Source of the DNA: Pseudomonas kairouanensis
Lineage (GTDB): Bacteria; Pseudomonadota; Gammaproteobacteria; Pseudomonadales; Pseudomonadaceae
Reading direction: 5' to 3'
NCBI RefSeq assembly: GCF_004682055.1
Contig: NZ_QUZU01000004.1
Location: forward strand, 1 to 64,000
DNA length: 64,000 nt
Below are positions 18,090 through 28,319 of this stretch, piece after piece (positions within the stretch are counted from its first letter, which is position 1; each line of letters opens with the position of its first letter). The notes under the pieces were generated by a model that did not search any database, was not told where the DNA came from, and saw only the letters and a program-made list of their open reading frames with translations. Position numbers and translations under genes: made by a program.

Positions 18090-20327
18090 TTAAAGCGTTT
18101 CAGGCCGCAGAATCAACACGCCCAGAGGCGGCAGATTCAAGGACAGCGAGACCGGCTGCCCATGGCGCGGTTCGTCCTGGGTGAATACCTCTCCACCGTT
18201 GCCGTAGTTGGACCCGGCATAGGTATCCGCATCGCTGTTGAGCACTTCGCTCCACCGCCCGGCAAACGGCACGCCCACCGCATAGGCCGCACGGGGCACC
18301 GGGGTGAAGTTGGCCACCACCAGCACCGGCTTGCCGTCCTTGCTCCAGCGCAACCAGGCGTAGACGCTGTTGATCGCATCGTCGCCGATCAACCATTGGA
18401 AGCCCTGGGGAGCGTCGTCTTGCTCGTGCAAGGCGGGCTCTTGGCGGTACAGGCGGTTCAAGTCGCCCACCAGCTTCTGCACACCTTTGTGTTCGGCGTA
18501 TTGCAGCAGGTACCAGTCCAACTGCTGGTCGTGGTTCCACTCGCGCCATTGGCCGAATTCGCAGCCCATAAACAGCAATTTCTTGCCCGGATGCATCCAC
18601 ATGAACGCGAGGTAGGCCCGCAGGTTGGCAAATTTCTGCCAGCGGTCGCCGGGCATCTTGTCGATCAGCGAATGTTTGCCGTGCACCACTTCATCATGGG
18701 AAATCGGCAGGATAAAACGCTCGGACCAGGCATACACCAGGCCAAAACTCAGTTCATTGTGATGATGGGCGCGGTACACCGGGTCCTGCTGGATGTAATG
18801 CAGCGAGTCATGCATCCAGCCCATGTTCCACTTGTAGTTGAAACCCAGGCCACCCTGCTGGGTAGGCTGGCTCACGCCTGGCCAGGCGGTGGATTCCTCG
18901 GCGATCACCAGCGCGCCCGGCGCTTCCTGGGCCACCACGTCGTTGAGGTGGCGCAGAAAATCAATGGCCTCCAGGTTCTCGCGACCGCCATGGCGGTTGG
19001 GCACCCATTCGCCGGCTTTGCGTGAATAGTCACGGTACAACATGGACGCCACTGCATCGACACGCAGGCCGTCCACATGGAAGTGTTTGAGCCAGTGCAA
19101 GGCCGATGCCAGCATAAAGCCATGTACTTCGGTACGGCCCAGGTTGTAGATCAGCGTGTCCCAATCCTGATGGAAGCCTTCCAGCGGGTTGGCGTATTCG
19201 TACAAAGCGGTGCCATCGAACTGGGCCAGGCCATGGGTATCGGTGGGAAAATGCGCCGGTACCCAGTCCAGAATCACACCGATGTCGGCCCGATGCAGGG
19301 CGTCGACGAAGTAGGCAAAGTCTTGCGGCGAGCCGAACCGCGCGGTCGGTGCAAATTGCGACAACGCCTGATAACCCCACGAGCCGCCGAATGGATGCTC
19401 CATGATCGGCATCAACTCGATATGGGTGAAACCCAGTTGCTGCACGTAGGGAATCAAACGCTCAGCCAGCTCGCGCCAGTTGTACTGGCGCGCCACCTCG
19501 CCCGCCTCGTCCAGCTCGCACTGCCAGGAGCCCACATGCAGTTCATAAATCGATAGCGGCGCGCTGGTCTTCTGCTTCTCGAGCCGAGACTGCATCCACT
19601 CATGGTCCTGCCAGTCCACCTGCAGCGGCTCGGCGACTTTGGACGCCGTGTCCGGTGGCAACTGGGTAGCGAGCGCCACCGGGTCGGCTTTAAGCGGCAG
19701 GATGCCATTCGCGCCAAGAATCTCGTACTTGTAGGCCGCACCCGGTTGCAGGCGTGGGATGAAGATCTCCCATACGCCAGACGGATGGCGCAGACGCATC
19801 GGATGACGGCGGCCGTCCCAGATATTGAAGTCGCCCACCACCGACACACGTCGGGCATTGGGTGCCCACACGGCAAAGCGCACACCCGGCACGCCGTCAA
19901 CGCTGGTCACCTGGGCACCCAGGCAACTGCTGAGGTCGCGGTGGTTACCTTCGGCAAACAGGTACAGGTCCATTTCCCCCAGCAACAATTGGCTGAAGCT
20001 GTAGGGGTCTTCAGTGACCTGCTCACCACCGGCCCACTGAATCTTGAGCAAGTACGGCTGACGATGGTTGAAGTGCCCGACAAATAACCCCGGCACCTGG
20101 CTCGCCTCAAGGTTGCCGATCGGTTCGCCGCTGTCGCGTGCCAGCACCTGGACGCTCAACGCCTCGGGCAGGAACGCACGAATGAACTGGCCGTCGTGCT
20201 CATCCTCATGGGGCCCCAGAATCGAGAAGGGGTCGTGATGTTCAGCGCGTACCAGCGCTTCGACGTCCTTGGACGCCGGCAGTGCCGTCAACTTCGGTTG
20301 CAGCGGTTCTTTCTGTGTAAAGCTCAT
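18090..20327 (-). CDS. glgB: 1,4-alpha-glucan branching enzyme
   Basis: The protein has 745 residues, normal for a GlgB with both N-terminal beta-sandwich modules. GH13 catalytic segments are intact: [15 protein letters not shown] (nucleophile Asp), [15 protein letters not shown] (acid/base Glu) and [15 protein letters not shown] (transition-state Asp). It introduces alpha-1,6 branches into linear alpha-1,4-glucan. The gene overlaps the end of treS by four bases (ATGA), so it is translationally coupled in the glgE-treS-glgB operon and acts on the linear polymer made by GlgE. Confidence 0.96.
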   Translation of the reverse strand: MSFTQKEPLQPKLTALPASKDVEALVRAEHHDPFSILGPHEDEHDGQFIRAFLPEALSVQVLARDSGEPIGNLEASQVPGLFVGHFNHRQPYLLKIQWAGGEQVTEDPYSFSQLLLGEMDLYLFAEGNHRDLSSCLGAQVTSVDGVPGVRFAVWAPNARRVSVVGDFNIWDGRRHPMRLRHPSGVWEIFIPRLQPGAAYKYEILGANGILPLKADPVALATQLPPDTASKVAEPLQVDWQDHEWMQSRLEKQKTSAPLSIYELHVGSWQCELDEAGEVARQYNWRELAERLIPYVQQLGFTHIELMPIMEHPFGGSWGYQALSQFAPTARFGSPQDFAYFVDALHRADIGVILDWVPAHFPTDTHGLAQFDGTALYEYANPLEGFHQDWDTLIYNLGRTEVHGFMLASALHWLKHFHVDGLRVDAVASMLYRDYSRKAGEWVPNRHGGRENLEAIDFLRHLNDVVAQEAPGALVIAEESTAWPGVSQPTQQGGLGFNYKWNMGWMHDSLHYIQQDPVYRAHHHNELSFGLVYAWSERFILPISHDEVVHGKHSLIDKMPGDRWQKFANLRAYLAFMWMHPGKKLLFMGCEFGQWREWNHDQQLDWYLLQYAEHKGVQKLVGDLNRLYRQEPALHEQDDAPQGFQWLIGDDAINSVYAWLRWSKDGKPVLVVANFTPVPRAAYAVGVPFAGRWSEVLNSDADTYAGSNYGNGGEVFTQDEPRHGQPVSLSLNLPPLGVLILRPETL

Positions 20328-23300
20328 GACGTCTCCCCACCGCGTGCAGTTTTGTTTATAGGTGCAATCCCGCTGAGCAAGCCGTGCAGCCCTTGTAGGG
20401 GCACGGGTAGCCAGGTCGGGCGGTTTTCCGCTTCGTAGGCCACTTCGTACGCAGCCTTTTCCAGGCTGAACAACGTCAGCGCTGCGTCCTGGCCTTTGGC
20501 ATCCTGCCAGTCATGCGCCAGTGTAGACGTAGCTGCCTGATAAGCCTGGATAAATGCCTGGCGTGCGTCTTTCAGATATCGCTCGGTCACGCGTTGGCGT
20601 GCCTGGTCGGCCTCGGGCGAGTGATCCACCCCTTGCCCAGTCCGGGCCATGGCCGCCGCGTAGTCAAAGGAACGCAGCACGCCGCTCACATCTTTATACG
20701 GGCTGTGCTTGCCCCGTCGCTCGTGCAGCGGGCGCGCGGGCTCGCCTTCAAAGTCGATCAGGTAGGCATCGCCCTTCACCACCAGTACCTGGCCCAGGTG
20801 CAAGTCACCATGGACCCGGATACGCAATCCGCCGGCCGTGGCTTTGGCCAAGGCCTGCACATGGCTGGAGATGGCTTTTTTCTGCGCCAGCAAATCACTG
20901 ACCAGTGTCTGATCCGCAGGGTTCAACTGATTTTGATGCAACTTGAGCAAGTGCAAGGCGCGCTCGATCTGCGCACCGACGTCCTTGGCCCAGGCTTGGG
21001 TGTCTTTGACGCTGGTGGCTTCGGGCTTGAAGTCTTTGTCGGTCGTCTTCGCCCCCAACACCTGGTGCATCTCGCCCAGGCGCTGGCCGAGCAGGCCGGC
21101 GAAATCTTTCAACTCGCCCAAGGCGTTGTAGTGCTGTTCCTGCTCGGACATGGCCTCGGCCAACTCATCGCGAATCGCCCGCTCCAGGCTGTTTTGCGTC
21201 CAGGCCCAGGCATCGCCCTGGTTGCTGAGATAGCCCTGGGCGATCATCAGCAGGTTGTCCTGCCCGGCCCCATCGCGGCGAATCACCGAGCCCAGCAGTG
21301 GCGAGATATTCGGGTAGCCGGCGGCGGTGAGGTACGCGCTCATTTCCAGTTCTGGGTGAACTCCGCCGGCGACTTTGCGGATCAGCTTGAGCACCAGGCT
21401 TTCGCCCACCACCACCGAGCTGTTGGACTGTTCGGCCGAGAGGTAGCGTACCTGCGACTCATCCGTCAGTTGCAGCCTGGCCAGGTGCGGCGTGGCTTCG
21501 AAACGCAGGTCACCTTCGCTGGCACTCAATACCGTACCGGCTTGCAGGCCCTGGATCACTGCGCGAATGAAGGACTCAAGGCTGAACGCATCCGTCACCA
21601 ACCCCACCTGCCGCGCACGGCGCACTCGGGCCAAGGCCAATTGCTGGGGCAAGGCGCTGGTGAACTGGTCTTCCCCCAGGAAACCGAACGGCAGCTGATA
21701 ACGGCTGACCTGCCCGCCGCTGGTCACGTCGATCTCACTGAGCAGCACCGGGTGCTGCGGGTCGCCAAAGCGAACGCCGTAGGCAATGCGCACACTGTCG
21801 ATAGCGGTGTCTTTGCCGGCAAACCAGCGCCGTTTGGGCAGCCAGGCGGGCAGCGACGTTTGCTCAAGGGAGGTACGGCACGGTTCTTCCAGCAGTTCTT
21901 CCATGCGTTTTTTAAGGACCAGTGTGGTGAAGTCCGGCATGCTCTGCGCCGGTTCCACATGCCAACTGGGCATCTGGTTTTCGGCGGCCAGCACAAACCA
22001 ATAAAAGCCATAGGGTGCCAGGGTCAGCAGGAAATTCAGCTGGCCAATGGGCGGGAAGGCATTACCGCCGAGCATTTCCACCGGGACCATACCGGCAAAC
22101 GCCGACAAGTCCAGCTCCGCCGCCTGAGCGCTGCGCGATACGTTGGCCACGCACAAAATGATCTCGGTTCGCCCGTCCTCGCCGGTGAATTCGCGGGTAT
22201 AGGCCAGGATCCGACGGTTGCTCGGCGACAGCATTTTCAAGCTGCCCCGCCCAAACGCCTTGGACTGCTTGCGCACCGCCAGCATGCGCCGGGTCCAGTT
22301 CAGCAACGAGTGCGGGTCTTGGGTTTGCGTCTCGACGTTGACCGACTGGTAGCCGTATTGCGGGTCCATGATCGGCGGCAACACCAGGCTGGCCGGGTCG
22401 GCGCGGGAGAAGCCACCGTTGCGGTCGATGGACCACTGCATCGGTGTGCGCACGCCATCGCGGTCGCCCAGGTAGATGTTGTCGCCCATGCCGATCTCAT
22501 CGCCGTAATACAAGGTAGGCGTGCCCGGCATCGACAGCAGCAAGCTATTGAGCAATTCCACGCGGCGGCGGTCGCGCTCCATCAAGGGCGCCAGGCGACG
22601 GCGAATCCCCAGGTTGATACGCGCGCGACGGTCGGCGGCGTAGTAGTTCCACAGGTAGTCACGCTCCTTGTCGGTGACCATTTCCAGGGTCAGCTCATCG
22701 TGGTTGCGCAAAAAGATCGCCCACTGGCAATTGGCGGGAATCTCTGGGGTCTGGCGCAGGATATCGGTGATGGGGAAGCGATCTTCCTGGGCCAGCGCCA
22801 TGTACATGCGCGGCATCAGGGGGAAGTGAAAGGCCATATGGCATTCATCGCCGTCGTCGCCCTTCTTGTCGCCAAAATACAGTTGGGTGTCTTCCGGCCA
22901 TTGGTTGGCTTCGGCCAGCAGCATACGGTCGGGGTAATGGGCGTCGATCTCGGCGCGGATCTGCTTGAGCACATCGTGGGTTTGCGGCAGGTTTTCGTTG
23001 TTGGTGCCGTCGCGCTCGATCAGGTACGGGATGGCATCCAGGCGCAGCCCATCGATCCCCATGTCCAGCCAGTAACGCATCACTGAGAGTACGGCCTTCA
23101 TGACCTGCGGGTTGTCGAAGTTCAAGTCCGGCTGGTGGGAGTAGAACCGGTGCCAGAAGTACTGGCCGGCGACCGGGTCCCAGGTCCAATTGGATTTCTC
23201 GGTGTCGAGGAAAATGATGCGGGTACCGTCGTATTTCTGGTCGTCGTCGGACCACACGTAGAAGTCCCGCGCCGCCGAACCGGGCTTGGCCTTGCGCGCA

Positions 23301-23671
23301 CGCTGGAACCAGGGGTGCTGGTCGGACGTGTGGTTGATCACCAGTTCGGTGATCACCCGCAGGCCGCGCTTGTGGGCTTCGGCGATAAAGCGCTTGGCGT
23401 CGGCCATTGTCCCGTAGTCACTGTGTACGCCACGGTATTCGGCAATGTCGTAGCCGTCATCACGGCGTGGCGAGGGGTAGAACGGCAGCAGCCAGATGGT
23501 GTTTACACCCAGGTCGGCGATGTAGTCGAGCTTGGCGATCAGGCCGGGGAAATCGCCGATGCCGTCGTTGTTGGAGTCGAAATAGGATTTGACGTGAACC
23601 TGGTAGATCACCGCGTCCTTGTACCAGAGCGGGTCCTTGATGAAAGTGGCTGGGGTGGGTTTCTTCGCCAT
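20324..23671 (-). CDS. treS: Trehalose synthase/maltokinase fusion
   Basis: The protein has 1115 residues. The first part is a GH13 trehalose synthase ([64 protein letters not shown]), which interconverts trehalose and maltose. The last 450 or so residues are a maltokinase: [26 protein letters not shown] and [13 protein letters not shown]. This domain phosphorylates maltose to maltose 1-phosphate, the donor for GlgE. The ATG at 23671 has AGGAG seven bases upstream; the frame is open further upstream but through REP sequence. Confidence 0.95.
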   Translation of the reverse strand: MAKKPTPATFIKDPLWYKDAVIYQVHVKSYFDSNNDGIGDFPGLIAKLDYIADLGVNTIWLLPFYPSPRRDDGYDIAEYRGVHSDYGTMADAKRFIAEAHKRGLRVITELVINHTSDQHPWFQRARKAKPGSAARDFYVWSDDDQKYDGTRIIFLDTEKSNWTWDPVAGQYFWHRFYSHQPDLNFDNPQVMKAVLSVMRYWLDMGIDGLRLDAIPYLIERDGTNNENLPQTHDVLKQIRAEIDAHYPDRMLLAEANQWPEDTQLYFGDKKGDDGDECHMAFHFPLMPRMYMALAQEDRFPITDILRQTPEIPANCQWAIFLRNHDELTLEMVTDKERDYLWNYYAADRRARINLGIRRRLAPLMERDRRRVELLNSLLLSMPGTPTLYYGDEIGMGDNIYLGDRDGVRTPMQWSIDRNGGFSRADPASLVLPPIMDPQYGYQSVNVETQTQDPHSLLNWTRRMLAVRKQSKAFGRGSLKMLSPSNRRILAYTREFTGEDGRTEIILCVANVSRSAQAAELDLSAFAGMVPVEMLGGNAFPPIGQLNFLLTLAPYGFYWFVLAAENQMPSWHVEPAQSMPDFTTLVLKKRMEELLEEPCRTSLEQTSLPAWLPKRRWFAGKDTAIDSVRIAYGVRFGDPQHPVLLSEIDVTSGGQVSRYQLPFGFLGEDQFTSALPQQLALARVRRARQVGLVTDAFSLESFIRAVIQGLQAGTVLSASEGDLRFEATPHLARLQLTDESQVRYLSAEQSNSSVVVGESLVLKLIRKVAGGVHPELEMSAYLTAAGYPNISPLLGSVIRRDGAGQDNLLMIAQGYLSNQGDAWAWTQNSLERAIRDELAEAMSEQEQHYNALGELKDFAGLLGQRLGEMHQVLGAKTTDKDFKPEATSVKDTQAWAKDVGAQIERALHLLKLHQNQLNPADQTLVSDLLAQKKAISSHVQALAKATAGGLRIRVHGDLHLGQVLVVKGDAYLIDFEGEPARPLHERRGKHSPYKDVSGVLRSFDYAAAMARTGQGVDHSPEADQARQRVTERYLKDARQAFIQAYQAATSTLAHDWQDAKGQDAALTLFSLEKAAYEVAYEAENRPTWLPVPLQGLHGLLSGIAPINKTARGGETS

Positions 23672-23708
23672 TGGAAACTCCTGGAATAGGTCTGAAGGAA
23701 TGCTGCCC

Positions 23709-23738
23709 ATGTGGGAGAGAGCAAGCCCCCTCCCACAT
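23709..23738. repeat. Short REP hairpin, GTGGGAG...CTCCCAC subtype
   Basis: ATGTGGGAG and CTCCCACAT are perfect inverted arms around 12 bases that include GCAAGCCCC. It lies in the 84-base gap between glgE and treS inside the operon. Confidence 0.7.
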
Positions 23739-23755
23739 CTGGTCTTCACAAGGGC

Positions 23756-25744
23756 TTAAGAAGTGCTGATGCGCCAGATACCGAATGGGGTATGAGGCTC
23801 CAACCGCATCCACTGGGTTTTGCCATACCAGGTCCAGCGATGGCCATTCATCAAGTCTTCGCCCTGGGTCTGGGCGTCATCAGGCAACCCCATTTCCCAC
23901 AACGGCAACTCGAAACTCGCCTCCTGGGCGTTATAGGGGTCAAGATTCACCGCTACCAGGATGAAATTGCTGCCATCCTCCGTGCGCTTGCCGAAATACA
24001 GGATGTTGTCGTTCCAGGCGTTGTAGAGCTTCAAACCCAGGTGAGTCTGCAATGCCGGGTTTTGCCGGCGGATGCGGTTGAGCTGGGCGATTTCGGCGAT
24101 GATGTTGCCCGGCGCGGTGAAATCTCGTACGCGGATCTGGTATTTCTCCGAGTCCAGGTATTCCTCTTTGCCCGGCACCGGCGCGGCTTCGCACAGTTCA
24201 TACCCCGAGTACATCCCCCACAAGCCCGAGCCCATGGTGGCCAATGCGGCCCGGATCAAAAAGCCAGGGCGGCCGGACTCATGCAGGAAGCCGGGGTTGA
24301 TATCCGGAGTGTTGACGAAGAAATTCGGCCGGAAACATTCGCGCAACGGCGATTGGTTCAACTGGGTGAAGTACTCACTCAGCTCGGCCTTGGTATTGCG
24401 CCAGGTGAAATAGGTGTAGCTCTGGGAATACCCGACCTTGCCCAGCCGGGCCATCATCGCCGGGGTAGTAAACGCCTCGGCGAGAAAAATCACCTCGGGG
24501 TACTTGGACCGCACATCGCTGATCAGCCATTGCCAGAACGGCAACGGTTTGGTGTGAGGGTTGTCGACACGAAAGGTCTTAACGCCCTCTTCCACCCAGC
24601 CCACCACGATGTCCCGCAGTTCGACCCACAGGCTGGGGATGGCGTCCGCCGCGTAAAAATCGACGTTGACGATGTCCTGGTACTTTTTCGGCGGGTTTTC
24701 TGCGTATTTGATCGTGCCGTCCGGCCGCCAGTTGAACCAACCGGGATGCTGCTTGAGCCACGGATGGTCCTGGGAGCACTGGATGGCGAAGTCCAGGGCG
24801 ATCTCCAGGCCGTGATCGGCGGCGGCCTTGACCAGGCGCCGGAAGTCATCGCGGCTGCCCAGTTGCGGATGGATCGCCTCGTGGCCGCCGTCTTCACTGC
24901 CAATGGCATACGGGCTGCCCGGATCATCGGGGCCGGCGGTCAGGGAATTGTTGGGCCCTTTGCGGTGGCTACGGCCGATGGGGTGGATCGGCGGGAAGTA
25001 CAGCACGTCAAACCCCATGTCGTGGATCATCGCCAAGCGCGAGTGCACGTCATTGAAGGTGCCGTGGCGTGCAGGATCATCGGTGATCGAACGCGGGAAC
25101 AGCTCGTACCAACTGGCAAACAGTGCGGCCTCGCGCTCCACATCGATCGGGTACACGGTGCTGATGCTCAGGTAGGCACGGTGATCGGCCTGGGTCATCA
25201 GGTGTGCACTGTCTTCGTGCAGGAACAACGCGACTTGCTCGGTTTCCAGCAGGCCGGAGAGTTCATGGTGCAACAACATCAGGCGGTCGCGCAGCTCGTT
25301 GTCACTGCGCTCGGCGGCCTGCAACACCAGGCTGCGACCTTCCTGCAACTCCAGGCTCACAGGCACGCCCGCCTCGTGCTTCTTGCGCAATTCATAACAG
25401 AAGCTGGCGAAGGTATCGATCCAGGCTTCGATGCAATATTCGTGGGGGCCTTGGGTCTCGACGGTAAACCCGCCCTCCCAGCCATTGTTACCCACGTCGG
25501 TCATGACCACGCTGTGCCAGCTTTCGTCCGCCAAGGGGCGCCAGCGGATCAACACCGCGAGCTTGTCGTGGCCATCGGCAAACACTTTGCTGGTGACGTT
25601 GACGCGCTGGCCAACCACGGCCTTGACGGCAAACTCGCCGCCGTCAATCACAGGTGTGGTGCTTTCGATGGCGATCCTGGGCAACAGCAAGGCCTGGGAC
25701 AGTGGTAACAAGGATTGATCGTGGGTCAGTGTTTCAGCAGTCAT
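23756..25744 (-). CDS. glgE: Alpha-1,4-glucan:maltose-1-phosphate maltosyltransferase
   Basis: The protein has 662 residues. After an N-terminal beta domain comes the GH13_3 catalytic part: VLYFPPIHPIGRSHRKGPNN, KTFRVDNPHTKPLPFW (nucleophile Asp), EVIFLAEAFTTP (acid/base Glu), and FVNTPDINPGFLHESGRPGF. GlgE extends alpha-1,4-glucan by transferring maltosyl units from maltose 1-phosphate. It is the first gene of glgE-treS-glgB, the complete route from trehalose to branched glucan. An AlgU-like promoter lies upstream at 25835-25862. Confidence 0.95.
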   Translation of the reverse strand: MTAETLTHDQSLLPLSQALLLPRIAIESTTPVIDGGEFAVKAVVGQRVNVTSKVFADGHDKLAVLIRWRPLADESWHSVVMTDVGNNGWEGGFTVETQGPHEYCIEAWIDTFASFCYELRKKHEAGVPVSLELQEGRSLVLQAAERSDNELRDRLMLLHHELSGLLETEQVALFLHEDSAHLMTQADHRAYLSISTVYPIDVEREAALFASWYELFPRSITDDPARHGTFNDVHSRLAMIHDMGFDVLYFPPIHPIGRSHRKGPNNSLTAGPDDPGSPYAIGSEDGGHEAIHPQLGSRDDFRRLVKAAADHGLEIALDFAIQCSQDHPWLKQHPGWFNWRPDGTIKYAENPPKKYQDIVNVDFYAADAIPSLWVELRDIVVGWVEEGVKTFRVDNPHTKPLPFWQWLISDVRSKYPEVIFLAEAFTTPAMMARLGKVGYSQSYTYFTWRNTKAELSEYFTQLNQSPLRECFRPNFFVNTPDINPGFLHESGRPGFLIRAALATMGSGLWGMYSGYELCEAAPVPGKEEYLDSEKYQIRVRDFTAPGNIIAEIAQLNRIRRQNPALQTHLGLKLYNAWNDNILYFGKRTEDGSNFILVAVNLDPYNAQEASFELPLWEMGLPDDAQTQGEDLMNGHRWTWYGKTQWMRLEPHTPFGIWRISTS

Positions 25745-25834
25745 CGAGCATCTTCCCCTTACGCCCTGTGGACGCTCTTTGCTTGATCCGAATTCTGATA
25801 CGGCGCCGCTCTCCCTGAGCAGGGCCGTAATAGG

Positions 25835-25862
25835 TCCGAGCCCGGGGGTCGGTTAAAAGTTC
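25835..25862 (-). promoter_or_regulatory. AlgU (sigma-22)-type promoter for the glgE operon
   Basis: On the minus strand GAACTT (25862-25857) is followed after 17 bases by TCGGA (25839-25835), close to the AlgU/RpoE-type consensus GAACTT-N16/17-TCTGA. It lies about 90 bases upstream of the glgE start. Confidence 0.5.
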
Positions 25863-25948
25863 AGGTGGATGTACCGCCATTGGGCGGGGAATCAATTCGC
25901 CTCGGCGGCTGTCCACCGATAGAGCAAAGCACAAAGGAGGCCACACCG

Positions 25949-26107
25949 ATGAATATCCCGATCCCGGCTGAAACCCCGGACCCCAACATCGACAATCCGA
26001 CATTGCCGCCCGCAGAACCCCAACCGGTACCTGAGCAGGAACCGCCCGAGGAACAGCCGGCCCCAGTACAGGAGCCACCGGTGAAAATTGCGCCGGTGAT
26101 TGTCTAA
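25949..26107 (+). CDS. Small proline-rich acidic protein
   Basis: This 52-residue protein is almost entirely Pro, Glu, Gln, Ala and Val (for example PAEPQPVPEQEPPEEQPAPV) and is surely disordered. There is no signal peptide or membrane helix. A strong AAGGAGG eight bases before the ATG at 25949 argues that it is translated. It is divergent from glgE. No function is known to me. Confidence 0.62.
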   Translation: MNIPIPAETPDPNIDNPTLPPAEPQPVPEQEPPEEQPAPVQEPPVKIAPVIV

Positions 26108-26148
26108 CCCCCGGCCAATTGAAGTTTCCTACTCAAGTAAAAGAGAGT

Positions 26149-26171
26149 GGCCCTACTCCAGTGGCAGGGCC
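26149..26171. other. Hairpin-forming inverted repeat
   Basis: GGCCCT and AGGGCC flank 11 bases downstream of the small proline-rich gene and upstream of the orphan secreted-protein candidate. There is no T-run, so a terminator role is uncertain. Confidence 0.3.
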
Positions 26172-26253
26172 GCCGCTGACACTGACGCTGAACTGGCCCC
26201 GACTTCAGGCTATTTGAAGAGGGCCCCAGCGCATGTGCCTACGAGGAAACACC

Positions 26254-27276
26254 ATGACCCTGTCTGCCATCCCCTCTCGCTCGGATTTACCTGCGGCATT
26301 GCACGCCAACCCCATCAACCCGCGCCCTGACGCCGCGCTGTCACCTTCGGGCCAACGCGCCAACGCGCTGAATGCCTTGCTCAATTCAGGGCCCAACAAT
26401 GCCAGGGAACCTAAGCGGCCCGAAAAGCCCAACGGTGTGCTGGCTGACACAACAGCGCAAGAGCAGGCCATCAACGAACTGGCCCCCCACATTAACCAGG
26501 CATCCGTTGAGCGCATGATCCGCCACCCAGGCTCCCTGACGGCCACGCGGATTTTCGAAAACGCCCAGCGCGCGCTGACGGCTGGCACTATTGATGCTGT
26601 GTTACGTGGACCCAACGCACAAGCGTGCAAAACGACGCTTACCACCCTCGAAACCCACTTGAACAAAGACTCCATTGACGCGGCTCGGACGGCCCTTGAA
26701 ACCGAGCAGATCGATGCGTATCAGCGCTACGTTGACGCGTCACTGTTTGACCTGAAGTACCGCCTGCTTACCACAGCGCCCAGCAGCCGCTTTGACCTTA
26801 TCCGCAGTTTCGCGAATGAAAAGCCCAAGACCCTGGCGAATATCGAAGACTATCTGAGTGACGTCGGCGCCCGCGCCGCTAGCTTGTGCGACATTGCCAC
26901 AGCGGTAAGAAAAGTGAACGAGCCATTGCAGTACGCGCTTCCTGACGAGTGGGAAAGACGTCGCAGCGATACGGATCAAGGCGGGCAACCCAACCTCTAC
27001 CGCTACCTGACTACCGGCGAATCCACCCTGGAGTCGCCCAGTGAAATCAGGGACTTCAAGCATGGCACCGACAAACTCGACGTTGCCGGTATCGCTAAGC
27101 AACTGGCAAAAAAACTGCAATGGGTCAACCAGCTCTCCGGCGCCAGTGGCGAAATGTTGCTCAGGTATTCACCGACCAACGATGCCAGTGTCCTGCTGAT
27201 CTCGGGCGAGAAGGACGAGCCCGCCTTTGTGGCGAAGATCTTTGGCAAGTTCAAGCAAACCGACCTCATTAGCTGA
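26254..27276 (+). CDS. Orphan protein with serralysin-type C-terminal secretion module
   Basis: The protein has 340 residues. The N-terminal 70 are Pro, Asn and Ser rich and look disordered; the middle is helical and unrecognised. The last 78 residues (about 263-340) resemble the end of serralysin metalloproteases such as AprA: EIRDFKHGTDKLDVAGI, LQWVNQLSGASGEMLLRYS, PAFVAKIFGK and a terminal DLIS, like the C-terminal Asp plus hydrophobic residues read by type I exporters. No zinc-protease motif and no GGxGxD nonapeptide repeats are present. GAGGA precedes the ATG at 26254. It is convergent with the mgtC-like gene. The family link is by eye. Confidence 0.6.
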   Translation: MTLSAIPSRSDLPAALHANPINPRPDAALSPSGQRANALNALLNSGPNNAREPKRPEKPNGVLADTTAQEQAINELAPHINQASVERMIRHPGSLTATRIFENAQRALTAGTIDAVLRGPNAQACKTTLTTLETHLNKDSIDAARTALETEQIDAYQRYVDASLFDLKYRLLTTAPSSRFDLIRSFANEKPKTLANIEDYLSDVGARAASLCDIATAVRKVNEPLQYALPDEWERRRSDTDQGGQPNLYRYLTTGESTLESPSEIRDFKHGTDKLDVAGIAKQLAKKLQWVNQLSGASGEMLLRYSPTNDASVLLISGEKDEPAFVAKIFGKFKQTDLIS

Positions 27277-27282
27277 TGCCCG

Positions 27283-27777
27283 TCAGTTGGATTTGTCAAA
27301 AACCTTGACGATTCGAGGCATCAAACTGAACACCGCCAACGCGAGCAAGGTACTCAGCACCGCTGTCGATTCACGGCCCAGCCCGGCCGAGACCCCAATC
27401 GCAGCGGTCATCCACAACCCGGCGGCGGTGGTGAGGCCTTTGACGTGGCCCTCCTCGTCATCCTTGCCCTTGATGATGGTACCGGCACCCAAAAAGCCGA
27501 TGCCGGCAATCACCCCCTGCACGACCCGGCTCATGGCATCGGCCTGGTTGCCGGACATCTGCGGCACCATCACGAACAACGCCGCGCCCAGGGCCACCAG
27601 CATATGGGTGCGCACGCCCGCAGCCTTGCCCTTGCTCTCGCGTTCAAAGCCGAGGATCCCGCCCAGCACGGCAGCGATCACCAGGCGCACGGTGATCTGG
27701 GTCAGCTGCCGGGCATCGCCGATATCGGCAAATTCGGCTTGCAGGGTTTGCCACACTTCGTGCCACCAGGCGTTCAT
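27283..27777 (-). CDS. MgtC/SapB family membrane protein
   Basis: The protein has 164 residues. Four to five membrane helices carry the family signatures RLVIAAVLGGILGFERESKG, KAAGVRTHMLVALGAALF, GVIAGIGFLGAGTIIKG and GLTTAAGLWMTAAIGVSAGL. MgtC proteins affect growth in low magnesium and, in Salmonella, inhibit the F-type ATPase. This one lacks the C-terminal soluble domain of MgtC proper, as is common in the SapB branch, so its role here is open. Confidence 0.9.
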   Translation of the reverse strand: MNAWWHEVWQTLQAEFADIGDARQLTQITVRLVIAAVLGGILGFERESKGKAAGVRTHMLVALGAALFVMVPQMSGNQADAMSRVVQGVIAGIGFLGAGTIIKGKDDEEGHVKGLTTAAGLWMTAAIGVSAGLGRESTAVLSTLLALAVFSLMPRIVKVFDKSN

Positions 27778-27895
27778 GAAAGCCGTCCTTTCGAGGGTTG
27801 ATAAAGGATGGACAGCGCCGACCGCCAGTCAGTTGCCTGGAACCCCCGCCAAGTGTCGCGCCCTAAGGTTCATAGCCCATAAGCAGGAGATCGGC

Positions 27896-28135
27896 ATGAG
27901 CGTACGTATCGAAAACCACCTGTGTTACTTCAAGCTCAATGAAGATGGCCAGGAACAAAGCCTGCCAGCCACGCGGGTCAACGTCATGACCGACAATGAT
28001 AAATCCATGTCATTCGTGGAACTGGCCGGCCAGCGCATCTACATCACCGAAGCCGAGGCCGACGCCCTCACCGTCGAGGGCGCCACCGATGGGCGCAACC
28101 ATGTGAAGGCCGAAGAGCCTGGTTCGCTGATTTAA
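27896..28135 (+). CDS. DUF3203 family small protein
   Basis: This is a 79-residue soluble protein beginning MSVRIENHLCYFKLNEDGQE and containing FVELAGQRIYITEAEADALT. It matches my memory of the pseudomonad-specific DUF3203 family. CAGGAG lies about seven bases before the ATG at 27896. The function is unknown. Confidence 0.68.
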   Translation: MSVRIENHLCYFKLNEDGQEQSLPATRVNVMTDNDKSMSFVELAGQRIYITEAEADALTVEGATDGRNHVKAEEPGSLI

Positions 28136-28149
28136 TTGACCTGCATCAA
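28136..28149 (+). promoter_or_regulatory. ANR/FNR box candidate upstream of ccoG
   Basis: TTGACCTGCATCAA matches the ANR/FNR consensus TTGAT-N4-ATCAA with one mismatch. It begins directly after the DUF3203 stop codon and lies about 170 bases before ccoG, a gene whose product serves the cbb3 oxidase. Confidence 0.45.
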
Positions 28150-28162
28150 CAACGTCTAGACA

Positions 28163-28195
28163 GTGCTGCACCCCCTACCCTGTGGGGTGCAGCAC
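28163..28195. terminator. Strong hairpin downstream of the DUF3203 gene
   Basis: GTGCTGCACCCC (28163-28174) and GGGGTGCAGCAC (28184-28195) are perfect 12-base arms around a 9-base loop. There is no U-tract, so this could be a weak or Rho-aided terminator or an mRNA-end stabiliser. Confidence 0.4.
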
Positions 28196-28319
28196 AATGT
28201 CGCAGCAGCCTGTGCAAGCGCTGTCTGATCTGCTTTTTATCGCCCTACCTGAGTCTGTTATGCAAACAGAGCCACGCGCATAGTTCAGCGGCCTGATGGA
28301 GGCTGATGAGCGAACGACC

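Noticed and set aside
20513..23086. Long open frame (857 codons) on the plus strand opposite treS
   Set aside because: It is the antisense of a clear TreS-maltokinase gene. Its composition (His, Gln, Val, Ala runs) is typical of GC-rich shadow frames and it has no domain.
26039..26075. Possible hrp box upstream of the orphan protein (GGAACC inside the proline-rich gene)
   Set aside because: No CCAC-N2-A follows at 15-16 bases, so there is no support for type III regulation.
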